The translations under genes and the position numbers were made by a program. A stretch of 63,476 bases of DNA from Candidatus Rothia avicola (GTDB taxonomy: Bacteria > Actinomycetota > Actinomycetes > Actinomycetales > Micrococcaceae). The notes beneath the pieces were generated by a model that was given only the letters and a program-made list of their open reading frames with translations, was not told the origin of the DNA and did not search any database. Within the stretch, counting starts at the first letter, position 1, and each line of letters opens with the position of its first letter. Where the stretch lies: assembly GCA_019115985.1 (NCBI GenBank), contig DXCN01000074.1, positions 1 to 63,476 on the forward strand. Reading direction: 5' to 3'. Shown piece after piece: positions 56,501 to 63,476 of this stretch.

Positions 56501-57238
56501 GAGATTCGAGATATTCTTGGGGACCCCGGTATTGGGGCTAAGAACCGTGCCGCCCATAAGTCCATCACCCTGGAGCTGGATTCGCTGGCCACCCGCTGGC
56601 CCGATATGGAGCAGCCTATCTTTACCGGCCTGTCAGCGTCTGTATCATCGGGGCAGTGGCTGGGTATCACCGGCCCCTCTGGCTCGGGCAAGACAACTGC
56701 TCTGGCTACCCTGCTGGGCTTCCTGCCTGTTGAGCAGGGGCAGATTCGGGTGAACGGTCGTGCCTTTGATGCCCAGTCTTTGCGCGGGTACGCGGCCTGG
56801 TGCCCCCAGTCTGCCTATATCTTTGAGTCAACTATCGCCAATAACCTGGCGATTGCCCGTTCGGCGGACGAGCGCCCCACCGATGAAGAGATGTACGAGG
56901 TGCTTGACCGGGTAGGGCTGGGCGATTTTGTGCGCTCCCTCCCTGCTGGTCTGCAGACCCTGGTGGGGGCCGGTGGTTCTTATGTATCGGGTGGCCAGCG
57001 TCAGCGTATTGCGATTGCCCGCACCCTGCTGGTGGATTCGCCCCTGCTGCTGATGGATGAGCCGACCGCCCACCTCGATGCCCCCGCTGCGGTGGCTCTG
57101 ATTAATGAGGTTGCCCGCGGCACTAAGCGCGCCCCCGGCCAGAAGCTCAGGGGCAAGACCAAGCTACCTGCGGTCGTCCTAGTCTCCCACCGAGCTGAAG
57201 ACATCGCCGCGTGCGATACCGTGGTGAAGCTTCGATAG
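53537..57238 (+). CDS. cydDC: Fused CydD-CydC thiol reductant ABC exporter
   Basis: A 1233-residue fusion of both half-transporters needed for cytochrome bd maturation; it exports glutathione- or cysteine-like thiols in E. coli. The CydD half has six helices, Walker A GPSGCGKTTLLSVLGG near residue 402, signature LSAGQMRRLAIARALA and IDEPTAHLDP. The CydC half begins near 700 and has GPSGSGKTTALATLLGF near 1048, VSGGQRQRIAIARTLL and LLLMDEPTAHLDA. Fused CydDC is common in actinobacteria. ATG 53537 is chosen downstream of TAGAAT (53491) and AAGGA; the 53432 frame extends into the terminator region. Confidence 0.92.
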   Translation: MTAPTTSKRPPLGPHAKRNLTIFAVLTALKTLALIVFAAVLGTAITLLARMTYAVLYEGKTYESAHAEQLAVFAGNGQAQLTGIFFAAPFMQPGLLSLAVTGVIALLVRAAADWSLGFYAQQAAVGAKTTIRRKLIRRVLATGGIDTPDGTGATAVLLSRGLNALDDYYTKTLTAFVSTAVVPTLLLIFIAFYDWVSALVIICTLPLIPLFMVLIGRTTAEDTARAQRDLLRLSDHIVELVKGLPVLVGLGRSRAQSKALGDLGERYRKATMYTLRSAFLSSLALELITTISVALVAVLIGLRLVEGNLGLDVALFALLLAPECYQPLRDVGTAYHQSEDGVIALRRAEAIIDQPIPHATVAPGGDRISVRQLSVAYPGRNRTLTGVSFTLRHGTTTAITGPSGCGKTTLLSVLGGALRNDLVPTGSTEPVHVSGLVSGTGSTVWISQSPTFIAPTALAEVALYATVTRGEGALEGINYASTLLDDSVAFTAEDRDYFTSFLHSVGLADLADLPPEALSAGQMRRLAIARALARVATLQAQEERVTVLIDEPTAHLDPVSAAKVNVALAALQETGATLIIVTHDTALAAATNNLLQATSKTHGLTWELTAQNTDGLGGYALATLADAVATGELEDSAPAQAAASSAEQAAEPAAAGVLKTLCHLGELTGIRKRDMALPILLSVLTVVFAVSLTALSGWLIVRAAEQPAMMYLLVAVTGVRFFGLGRATSRYAERLRTHSLVLGAANTLRVRAWDAAGRTVLSVRSLLRGDKILDRLVGDIDELRDAIPRVILPVAAHLIVMLLVLGVTTWATPQALLPVVIAVLISTFVIPAVVLRADERADAVARRETSAMLRLGVSALDAATDLHNNGLDQTVALAVSRQDGYAQASRLKSSRAIGVGQGLMVVTWWGAALAVIASVWPAVEAGDVTAPTAAIVILMMTGLFETTAAHLDAVRGWPAFAALVARTRANFETVDAATAAEGEDAGKGEIRDILGDPGIGAKNRAAHKSITLELDSLATRWPDMEQPIFTGLSASVSSGQWLGITGPSGSGKTTALATLLGFLPVEQGQIRVNGRAFDAQSLRGYAAWCPQSAYIFESTIANNLAIARSADERPTDEEMYEVLDRVGLGDFVRSLPAGLQTLVGAGGSYVSGGQRQRIAIARTLLVDSPLLLMDEPTAHLDAPAAVALINEVARGTKRAPGQKLRGKTKLPAVVLVSHRAEDIAACDTVVKLR

Positions 57239-57243
57239 AAGCA

Positions 57244-57295
57244 AGAAAACCCCTCCCAAGCTTCTTGCGAAAGGACGCTGCGGGAGGGGTTTTCT
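57244..57295 (+). terminator. Terminator after cydDC
   Basis: Arms AGAAAACCCCTCCC and GGGAGGGGTTTTCT frame a 24-base loop containing GCGAAAGGACGCTGC, another GGACGC core. T-run at the end. It also suits the reverse direction. Confidence 0.85.
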
Positions 57296-57410
57296 GTATG
57301 CAAGGTGGCTGTGGATGTTCCTCTACTGTCTGGAATTTTACCATGGGGGGTAAAGTGTGTTCTAGATAATAAATTTCTAGAGCCCGAGTGACAGATAGTG
57401 AGTGAATCCC

Positions 57411-57908
57411 ATGCCTACTCTTCAAGAGCGCAGCTACGTTGCGCCCCTGACTAAGAAATTCAAGCTGTTTCTTTGCGGGGTCATAGTTTTTGTGCTGCTG
57501 AGTGTTGCACTGCCCATCATGATTTTTGGCCCCGTCGATAAGGACGGCACCAACCAGGGTCTCTTCCTTTCAGCGCTTGTGGGAGCTTCCGTAGCGCTGG
57601 TTATTATTCCGATGATCTTCAGCAGCACCCGCATTGACCTGCTCGATACTTCTCTCAAAATCACCACGATGAAGTTCTTCTCGAAAGCGCTACCTTACAG
57701 CGAGATTGAGAAGGCAGAAGTGGGGCCAGAAACTGGTTTAGTTCAGGGAGCAGGTCTCAGAATCATGGGCGGAGGAAACACCGGCTACCTGACCGGCGGC
57801 CCCACCGTTACCTTTACCCTGACCAACGGTAGCCGGGTGACGGCGTCCGCTACCAACCCCGAGCAGGTTGTTGCTGAGGTGAACTCCCGGCTGCGTTCAG
57901 CAGTGTAA
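57411..57908 (+). CDS. Two-helix membrane protein with PH-like domain, unknown
   Basis: A 165-residue protein with two membrane helices (KLFLCGVIVFVLLSVALPIM and LFLSALVGASVALVIIPMIF) followed by a beta-rich cytoplasmic domain (LDTSLKITTMKFFSKALPYS, VTFTLTNGSRVTASATNPEQ). The second part resembles bacterial PH domains of small membrane proteins. ATG 57411 is chosen; GTG 57402 would add three residues. No operon partners. Confidence 0.65.
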   Translation: MPTLQERSYVAPLTKKFKLFLCGVIVFVLLSVALPIMIFGPVDKDGTNQGLFLSALVGASVALVIIPMIFSSTRIDLLDTSLKITTMKFFSKALPYSEIEKAEVGPETGLVQGAGLRIMGGGNTGYLTGGPTVTFTLTNGSRVTASATNPEQVVAEVNSRLRSAV

Positions 57909-57914
57909 TGGAAG

Positions 57915-58022
57915 AAAGTAGTGGGAGCGCCCGTAACCGACTGGCTGGGGCTGGCATGAATTGCGCGTGAGCGCTAGCGAACCCGCAAGAAGGTTAGTCG
58001 GTGAGGGCGAGCCCGCTACTTT
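57915..58022. repeat. Long imperfect inverted repeat between convergent genes
   Basis: Imperfect ~27-base arms (AAAGTAGTGGGAGCGCCCGT at 57915 and GGGCGAGCCCGCTACTTT ending 58022) enclose ~53 bases with a smaller hairpin GCGCGTGAGCGC, and TTATT follows. It could be an elaborate terminator of the convergent genes, an RNA structure or a MITE-like remnant. A related string GCCCGTTACTTT lies at 58093. Confidence 0.4.
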
Positions 58023-58111
58023 ATTATTTTCAGGTCAGGGTCGGCAGGCACACCAACACTCCCTTTCCTCTGGTGCTATTTAGGTAAAGGTTCGCCCGTT
58101 ACTTTCTCCTT

Positions 58112-60703
58112 TTAGAAGAGAGCATCTTCTTCTACCTCCACCGGCGCACCAGCTTCAACCTGAACTTCAGGCTGGTCGGTGGGTTCTTCTGATACCGCTG
58201 ATACAGGTGCTGAGGAGGTCAGCGCCTGGTAGTTGGGGCCGACTGCATCGATGCCCTGGGCCAGGAGCACGCCGGATCCGTCGCGCGGGCCGAATTCGGT
58301 GGGCAGGGTACGGGCAACACCGGCTGCTGAGACTGCCTTGGCAGGGCCGATGCCCACCCAGGCGAGAGCGAGGGCGGTTTCTCCCTTGAGGAAGCGGTGG
58401 GCTCGCATGCCGCCGGTTGCGCGTCCCTTTTGAGGGAACTCGGTGAGTTCGGTGACTTTTGCGGTGGCTCCGTCTTCGCCGCCGTCGGTGATGGTGACGA
58501 CCTGGGCGTCCGCGCCGGGGGCGGTGACGCCGAAGGCGATGAGCTTGTCGCCGTCGGCTACCTTCATGCCGGCCATGCCGCCACCGGTGCGTCCCTGGGG
58601 GCGGACCTTGGAGGCATCAAAGGTGAGTAGCTTAGCCTGCTCGGTAATAAAGGTCAGCACATCATCGTTGGAATCGCAGACCGCTACGCCTATCACCGTA
58701 TCCCTGGGCTTGAGCTTCATGATTTCAAATTCGGTGGCATTGAGCGGGTAGTCGGGGTTGACTCGTTTGACGACGCCGCGTTCGGTGGCAAGAGCAAGAA
58801 CGGAGTTGAGCGGGGCTAGGCCGACGAGTTTTTCGCCGCGGGCTAGGGGGATGGCGTCCGCTGCTTTGACGCCGCTGGTGGGCTGGGGGGTGCCCCCTGT
58901 CTCTTCGAGGACGGGTAGGCCAATGACGGGCACACGAATGAGACGGCCGGCTGAGGTAACCGCGCCGATTTCGCCGCGGGCACTGGTGGGCACGATGGAG
59001 AGGTAGGCGTCGTGTTTGATGCGTTTGCCCGGATCGAGCAGGGTGGGGCGTTGCCCCTTCACACCGCTGGTGCGCCCCAGCTGCCCCGAGGTGGAGAGCA
59101 GGACCCAGCAGGGGTCGTCCGCGATTTCGAGGGAGAGGCCAGCTTCTTTTTTGGCCTTGGAAGCGGACGCCGACAGGGCGGCCACTGCGTCGGCCAGCTC
59201 GTCCTTGGTGACGATTTTGGTGCGGCGGTCGGTGCCGTATTCGTCGGCGACCTGCTGTAGTTCTTCGGAAACCAGGGCGCGGAGTTTTACGTCGGAGCCG
59301 AGGATTTCTTCGAGGGAGGCGATTTCTGCCAAGAGTTCGTCGCGTTCGGCTTCAAGCTCGATGCGGGAGTACTTGGTGAGCTGGCGCAGGCGCAGCTCAA
59401 GAATGTGGTTGGCCTGAACCTCGCTCAAATCGTAGATCTGCATGAGGCGTTCGCGGGCCTGGGCGGTTTCGTCGGAGGACCGGATAATTTGGATAACCTC
59501 GTCGATATCGACGATGGCTACCAGCAGGCCCTCGACCAGGTGCAGGCGGTCGCGGCGCTTGCCCAGGCGGTGGTTGGTGCGGCGGCGCACGACGTCCAGG
59601 CGGTGGTTGACGTAGACGTGCAGCAGGTCGAGTAGACCTAGGGTCTGGGGCTGGCCGTCCACCAGGGCTACGTTGTTGATGCCGAAGGAGTCTTCTAGCG
59701 GGGTGTGCTTGTAGAGGGCGGCGAGTACGGCCTTGGGGTTGAAGCCATTCTTGATTTCTATGACCATGCGCAGACCGTTTTTGCGGTCGGTCAGGTCAAC
59801 GACGTCAGAGATGCCCTGTAGCTTCTTGGAGTTGACGCCGTCCTTGATTTTTTCGATGACCTTTTCGGGGCCGACCAGGTAGGGCAGTTCGGTGACCACA
59901 ATGCCCTGTTTGCGGGCGGTGACCTGTTCGATGGAGACCTTGGCGCGGGTCTTGAAGATGCCGCGTCCCTTTTCGTAGGCGTCCTTAATGCCGGAGGTGC
60001 CCACGATGGTGCCGCCGGAGGGTAGGTCGGGGCCGGGTACGAACTTCATGATGTCTTTGAGGGTGGCCTCGGGGTAATCAAGCAGGTGGCGGGCTGCCGC
60101 AATGACCTCGCGCAGGTTGTGGGGGGCCATGTTGGTGGCCATGCCGACGGCGATACCGGCTGAGCCGTTGACCAGCAGGTTGGGGTAGGCAGCGGGTAGG
60201 ACGGCCGGCTGCATAAACTGGTTGTCGTAGTTGGGGACGAAGTCCACGACGTCTTCGTCGAGGTTGGCGGTCATAGCCAGGGCCGCCGGGGCCATGCGGA
60301 CCTCAGTGTAGCGGGAGGCCGCCGGGCCGTCGTCCAGGGAGCCGAAGTTGCCGTGGCCGTCAACCACGGGTAGGCGCATAGAGAAGGGCTGGGCAAGGCG
60401 CACCATGGCGTCGTAGATGGCGACGTCGCCGTGGGGGTGGAGTTTACCCATAACTTCACCGATCACACGGGCGCTCTTGACGTGGCCCTTGTCGGGGCGC
60501 AGGCCCATCTGCTGCATCATGTAGAGGATGCGGCGCTGCACGGGCTTGAGGCCATCGCGGGCATCGGGCAGGGCCCGGGAGTAGATGACCGAGTAGGAGT
60601 ATTCCAGGAAGCTGGTTTCCATCTCGCTGGTCACGTCGATATCGACGATATTTTCGACGACGTCGGTGGGGTAGTCATCGTGCGCGGGGGTGCGGCGAGC
60701 CAT
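58112..60703 (-). CDS. parC: DNA topoisomerase IV subunit A (GyrA/ParC family)
   Basis: An 863-residue type IIA breakage-reunion subunit. It has [40 protein letters not shown] (residues 88-107), catalytic Tyr132 in [10 protein letters not shown] and a C-terminal six-bladed beta-pinwheel with repeats such as [12 protein letters not shown]. In the quinolone-contact region, Val94 stands where E. coli GyrA has Ser83; Asp98 matches Asp87. It partners the subunit B encoded at 42601. The lack of a perfect GyrA box supports ParC. GGAAGAGG precedes ATG 60703. Confidence 0.88.
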   Translation of the reverse strand: MARRTPAHDDYPTDVVENIVDIDVTSEMETSFLEYSYSVIYSRALPDARDGLKPVQRRILYMMQQMGLRPDKGHVKSARVIGEVMGKLHPHGDVAIYDAMVRLAQPFSMRLPVVDGHGNFGSLDDGPAASRYTEVRMAPAALAMTANLDEDVVDFVPNYDNQFMQPAVLPAAYPNLLVNGSAGIAVGMATNMAPHNLREVIAAARHLLDYPEATLKDIMKFVPGPDLPSGGTIVGTSGIKDAYEKGRGIFKTRAKVSIEQVTARKQGIVVTELPYLVGPEKVIEKIKDGVNSKKLQGISDVVDLTDRKNGLRMVIEIKNGFNPKAVLAALYKHTPLEDSFGINNVALVDGQPQTLGLLDLLHVYVNHRLDVVRRRTNHRLGKRRDRLHLVEGLLVAIVDIDEVIQIIRSSDETAQARERLMQIYDLSEVQANHILELRLRQLTKYSRIELEAERDELLAEIASLEEILGSDVKLRALVSEELQQVADEYGTDRRTKIVTKDELADAVAALSASASKAKKEAGLSLEIADDPCWVLLSTSGQLGRTSGVKGQRPTLLDPGKRIKHDAYLSIVPTSARGEIGAVTSAGRLIRVPVIGLPVLEETGGTPQPTSGVKAADAIPLARGEKLVGLAPLNSVLALATERGVVKRVNPDYPLNATEFEIMKLKPRDTVIGVAVCDSNDDVLTFITEQAKLLTFDASKVRPQGRTGGGMAGMKVADGDKLIAFGVTAPGADAQVVTITDGGEDGATAKVTELTEFPQKGRATGGMRAHRFLKGETALALAWVGIGPAKAVSAAGVARTLPTEFGPRDGSGVLLAQGIDAVGPNYQALTSSAPVSAVSEEPTDQPEVQVEAGAPVEVEEDALF

Positions 60704-60784
60704 CGAGACCTCTTCCTGGGAATTCGAACATAGGTTCGTTTATTCTACCGCGAAAGGGCTCTGCTGGCAGGTTGGCTGCTTGTA

Positions 60785-61549
60785 CTAGCGGGCACGGACG
60801 GGTACAAAGAGCCCGTAGATGCCCAGTGCGCCGAGCACTAGGGTAGCTACCCCAAATGGAACAGCTGTGGGGGAGTGCTCACCGCCGGTCGTCATGAAGG
60901 TATCGGCAAGCCCCATGCCCATGTGCCAGCCCCACCCCACAAAGAGAAGGAAGCAAGCGATGGCTACGGCTAGAGAGCAGAAGCCAATAGCGCGCTTGGT
61001 GCTGTAGGATGCCATACCCCGCAACCACTCGTGCACGTTCGGCAGAGCGGCTACAAGGAGCACAACGATGAGACCCCACACAATCACAACAGCAAGGCTA
61101 AACTGGTTAGCCTCCCTCAACAGGCTGTAAATCTCACTGAGAGTGTAACCCGGGGCTGCTGCTAACGGGTTCCACCAAAAGGCATGCAAACCGTAGTAGA
61201 TAGCTAGCAGTAACCCGAGCACACAAAATGCAAGAGGCAGGCGGACGCCCGGGGTCGGTTTTACTTGCAATTTGCTGGTTCTTGCTTCGGTGGCGGGCGA
61301 ACCGCGAAAAATCTCGGTGAGGCCAACGCCCAGCAAGGCGGCGGCACCTGCGAGGAAGGAAAGCCCTGCCGCCCAGTTGATGAGGGAAGCGAACTGAATT
61401 GAGGCTGGATGGGGGAGAGCTATCGCTACTGAGGTCGCCAGCGCAAAGACCGCAGCGCTACCGATAAGGAGCCAGCGAAAGACTACATTGAGTGCGTTTG
61501 CCACGGGCCTAGGCTGTACCCGTTGCAAGTGCTCAGGAGAAACCGTCAT
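60785..61549 (-). CDS. Six-helix membrane protein, unknown
   Basis: A 254-residue protein with about six membrane helices (LLIGSAAVFALATSVAIAL, INWAAGLSFLAGAAALLGVG, LPLAFCVLGLLLAIYYGLHA, VVIVWGLIVVLLVAALP, FCSLAVAIACFLLFVGWGW, FGVATLVLGALGIYGLFVPV). No recognised family. Same strand as parC, 81 bases upstream of it, so co-transcription is possible. Confidence 0.65.
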   Translation of the reverse strand: MTVSPEHLQRVQPRPVANALNVVFRWLLIGSAAVFALATSVAIALPHPASIQFASLINWAAGLSFLAGAAALLGVGLTEIFRGSPATEARTSKLQVKPTPGVRLPLAFCVLGLLLAIYYGLHAFWWNPLAAAPGYTLSEIYSLLREANQFSLAVVIVWGLIVVLLVAALPNVHEWLRGMASYSTKRAIGFCSLAVAIACFLLFVGWGWHMGMGLADTFMTTGGEHSPTAVPFGVATLVLGALGIYGLFVPVRAR

Positions 61550-61734
61550 GCCCCTATTCTGGCACGAGAACGCAATATATTAACGGCACATTTTCCTTGC
61601 CAAAGCCGAAAAATCGCGCCCGAGGTGGGGCAGGCGTCCGCTCCCTGAAATGTACAGACGAAACATTTGCTTACGAACCGTCTTCAAAATATGTGAACAA
61701 CGTGATACGCGGTACACTAAAAAGCAGTGGCCTC

Positions 61735-61806
61735 GTGCCCACCGGCTCAAGAGCGAGCATCACACACCCGTCGCGCAGACGCGATGGTGCCCACCGGCGC
61801 ACGAGC
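61735..61806 (+). repeat. Imperfect direct repeats in the acnA leader
   Basis: GTGCCCACCGGCTCAAGAGC (61735-61754) and GTGCCCACCGGCGCACGAGC (61787-61806) match at 18 of 20 positions and are 52 bases apart, in the leader of acnA. GCGCAGACGCG lies between. Possible RNA or protein-binding element. Confidence 0.45.
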
Positions 61807-61840
61807 CAATCGCAAGACAGTGTCGAGAGGAGTCCCACAT

Positions 61841-63476
61841 ATGAGCACTGTGGATAGCTTCGGTTCAAAGGGCGTACTTTCCGTCAACGGAACCGACTAT
61901 GAAATTTTTCGTCTAAAGGCAGTAGAAGGCTCACAGAAGCTGCCTTACTCCCTGAAGGTTCTACTTGAAAACCTTTTGCGCACCGAAGACGGTGCCAACA
62001 TCACCGAAGGCCACATCAAGGCACTCGCCAACTGGGATCCCTCAGCGGAACCCGACACCGAAATCCAGTTCACCCCCGCCCGCGTCATCATGCAGGACTT
62101 CACCGGCGTACCCTGTGTCGTTGACCTTGCTACCATGCGCGAGGCCGTGAAGGAACTGGGCGGCGACCCCTCCAAGATTAACCCCCTGGCACCTGCCGAA
62201 CTGGTCATCGACCACTCCGTACAGATTGATACCTTCGGTACCGCCGACGCTATCACCCGCAACATGGACATCGAATACCAGCGCAACGGCGAACGCTACA
62301 AGTTCCTGCGCTGGGGCCAGACCGCCTTTGACGACTTCAAGGTCGTTCCCCCGGGCATGGGCATCGTGCACCAGGTCAACATCGAATACCTGGCCCGCAC
62401 CATCATGGCCCGCGAAGTCGGCGGCGTACTGCGCGCCTACCCCGACACCGTCGTAGGCACCGACTCCCACACCACCATGGTCAACGGCCTGGGCGTACTC
62501 GGCTGGGGCGTTGGCGGTATCGAAGCTGAAGCAGCAATGCTCGGCCAGCCCGTCTCCATGCTGATCCCCCGCGTCGTAGGCTTCAAGCTCACCGGCTCCA
62601 TCCCCTCCGGTGCCACCGCAACCGACGTCGTCCTTACCATCACCGAAATGCTGCGCGAACACGGCGTCGTCGGCAAGTTCGTTGAATTCTACGGCGAAGG
62701 CGTAGGCCAGGTGCCCCTGGCAAACCGTGCAACCATCGGTAACATGAGCCCCGAATTCGGCTCCACCGCCGCTATGTTCCCCATTGACGAGAAGACCCTC
62801 GAGTACCTGCGCCTGACCGGCCGCAGCGAAGAGCAGGTCGCCCTGGTCGAGGCCTACACCAAGGAACAGGGCCTCTGGCACGACCCCTCTGTCGACGTCG
62901 AATACTCCGAGTACCTGGAACTGGACCTTTCCACCGTGGTTCCCTCCATCGCAGGCCCCAAGCGCCCCCAGGACCGCATCCTGCTCTCAGATTCCAAGAG
63001 CCAGTTCAAATCAGATATCAAGAACTACGCCAAGGACGGCGAAACCGACAAGTCAGCCCAGGTCTCCATGGCAGACGGTCGCGAGTTCGAGCTCAAGAAC
63101 GGTGCAGTGTCCATCGCCTCGATTACCTCCTGCACCAACACCTCAAACCCCTCGGTCATGATGGCAGCAGGTGTACTCGCCCGCAACGCCGCAGCCAAGG
63201 GCCTGACCGCTAAGCCCTGGGTCAAGACCTCCATCGCCCCCGGCTCAAAGGTCGTCACCGACTACTACGAGAAGGCAGGCCTGCTGCCTGACCTCGAGAA
63301 GCTCGGCTTCTACGTCGTCGGCTACGGTTGCGCCACCTGTATCGGTAACTCCGGCCCCCTGGAGCCCGAAATCTCAGAGGCCATCCAGAGCGAAGACCTC
63401 TCCGTCACCGCGGTTCTCTCGGGTAACCGTAACTTCGAAGGCCGTATCTCACCGGACGTCAAGATGAACTACCTGG
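61841..63476 (+). CDS. acnA: Aconitate hydratase A, 5' part (runs off window)
   Basis: The first 545 codons of a ~900-residue [4Fe-4S] enzyme interconverting citrate and isocitrate. The N-terminus [59 protein letters not shown] and [20 protein letters not shown] are typical of AcnA/IRP-type aconitases. Cluster Cys appear in [13 protein letters not shown] and [15 protein letters not shown] 61841 has GAGAGGAG eight bases upstream. The 3' end lies beyond the window. Confidence 0.96.
   Translation, partial: MSTVDSFGSKGVLSVNGTDYEIFRLKAVEGSQKLPYSLKVLLENLLRTEDGANITEGHIKALANWDPSAEPDTEIQFTPARVIMQDFTGVPCVVDLATMREAVKELGGDPSKINPLAPAELVIDHSVQIDTFGTADAITRNMDIEYQRNGERYKFLRWGQTAFDDFKVVPPGMGIVHQVNIEYLARTIMAREVGGVLRAYPDTVVGTDSHTTMVNGLGVLGWGVGGIEAEAAMLGQPVSMLIPRVVGFKLTGSIPSGATATDVVLTITEMLREHGVVGKFVEFYGEGVGQVPLANRATIGNMSPEFGSTAAMFPIDEKTLEYLRLTGRSEEQVALVEAYTKEQGLWHDPSVDVEYSEYLELDLSTVVPSIAGPKRPQDRILLSDSKSQFKSDIKNYAKDGETDKSAQVSMADGREFELKNGAVSIASITSCTNTSNPSVMMAAGVLARNAAAKGLTAKPWVKTSIAPGSKVVTDYYEKAGLLPDLEKLGFYVVGYGCATCIGNSGPLEPEISEAIQSEDLSVTAVLSGNRNFEGRISPDVKMNYL

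Noticed and set aside
55469-56557. Long open frame (362 codons) on the minus strand inside cydDC
   Set aside because: It is antisense to well-conserved CydC sequence, is rich in Gly, Gln, His and Asp as mirror frames of GC-rich genes are, and has no start signal.
61597-61857. 86-codon frame overlapping the acnA start
   Set aside because: It has no ribosome-binding site, has a basic, low-information protein and runs through the leader repeats. A regulatory leader peptide cannot be excluded but is not supported.

Overview
The window comes from a medium-to-high-GC actinobacterium, most likely a member of the Micrococcaceae close to Rothia. The genus is inferred; the phylum is well supported. 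Supporting markers are WhiB1 next to a PdtaS-type kinase, SepH, the DUF4193/DUF3093/dut/DUF3710/OB-fold/CeoBC block, DUF5998, a fused CydDC and a tmRNA whose tag reads AESKRTDFALAA. Most genes are core chromosomal genes.

Layout. 0-2.1 kb: the CpaB-like and CpaE-like part of a Tad/Flp pilus locus. 2.1-8.4 kb: PdtaS kinase, WhiB1, a small membrane protein and a 1253-residue EssC/EccC-like FtsK-family ATPase with no other type VII genes beside it. 8.7-13.6 kb: glf, a GlfT2-type galactofuranosyltransferase and a Wzm/Wzt exporter, a complete-looking galactan polymerisation and export unit. 13.9-18.5 kb: the rest of the Tad locus (CpaF, TadB, TadC, a pilin-like peptide, two TadE-like and one TadG-like protein). 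18.6-21.4 kb: prfB, smpB, a DUF4190 protein and ssrA, so translation termination and ribosome rescue sit together. 21.4-25.2 kb: an MHS-family transporter divergent from a PucR-type regulator, a doubtful small gene and a second DUF4190-like protein. 25.3-30.1 kb: a GNAT/acyl-CoA-synthetase fusion, DUF5998 and a phosphodiesterase. 30.1-41.1 kb: a secreted or anchored low-complexity protein, sepH, DUF4193, DUF3093, dut, DUF3710, OB-fold, the two TrkA/Ceo potassium subunits divergent from a KimA-like importer, and an RNA uracil methyltransferase. 41.1-45.8 kb: a solitary DapA-family aldolase, DUF7455, parE and mdh. 45.8-50.3 kb: an unusual four-gene operon. 50.7-57.2 kb: cytochrome bd oxidase genes cydA, cydB and fused cydDC. 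57.4-63.5 kb: two membrane proteins, parC and the 5' part of acnA, which runs off the window.

The two most unusual things are these. (1) The four-gene operon at 45.9-50.3 kb encodes a Sec-exported 117-residue mature protein with a peptidase-inhibitor-I36-like look, a lipoprotein, a membrane-fusion protein with a peptidoglycan-binding-like segment and a MacB-type ABC transporter. Its layout resembles secreted-bacteriocin operons with self-protection, but with a different effector. (2) The octamer GCGGACGC (either strand) was found 29 times by eye, several-fold above a rough composition expectation. It occurs in several reading frames, and its GGACGC core is paired in inverted orientation inside terminators. 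Together with the Tad locus, whose relatives drive transformation in Micrococcus luteus, this suggests a DNA-uptake-like signal. Both functions are inference.
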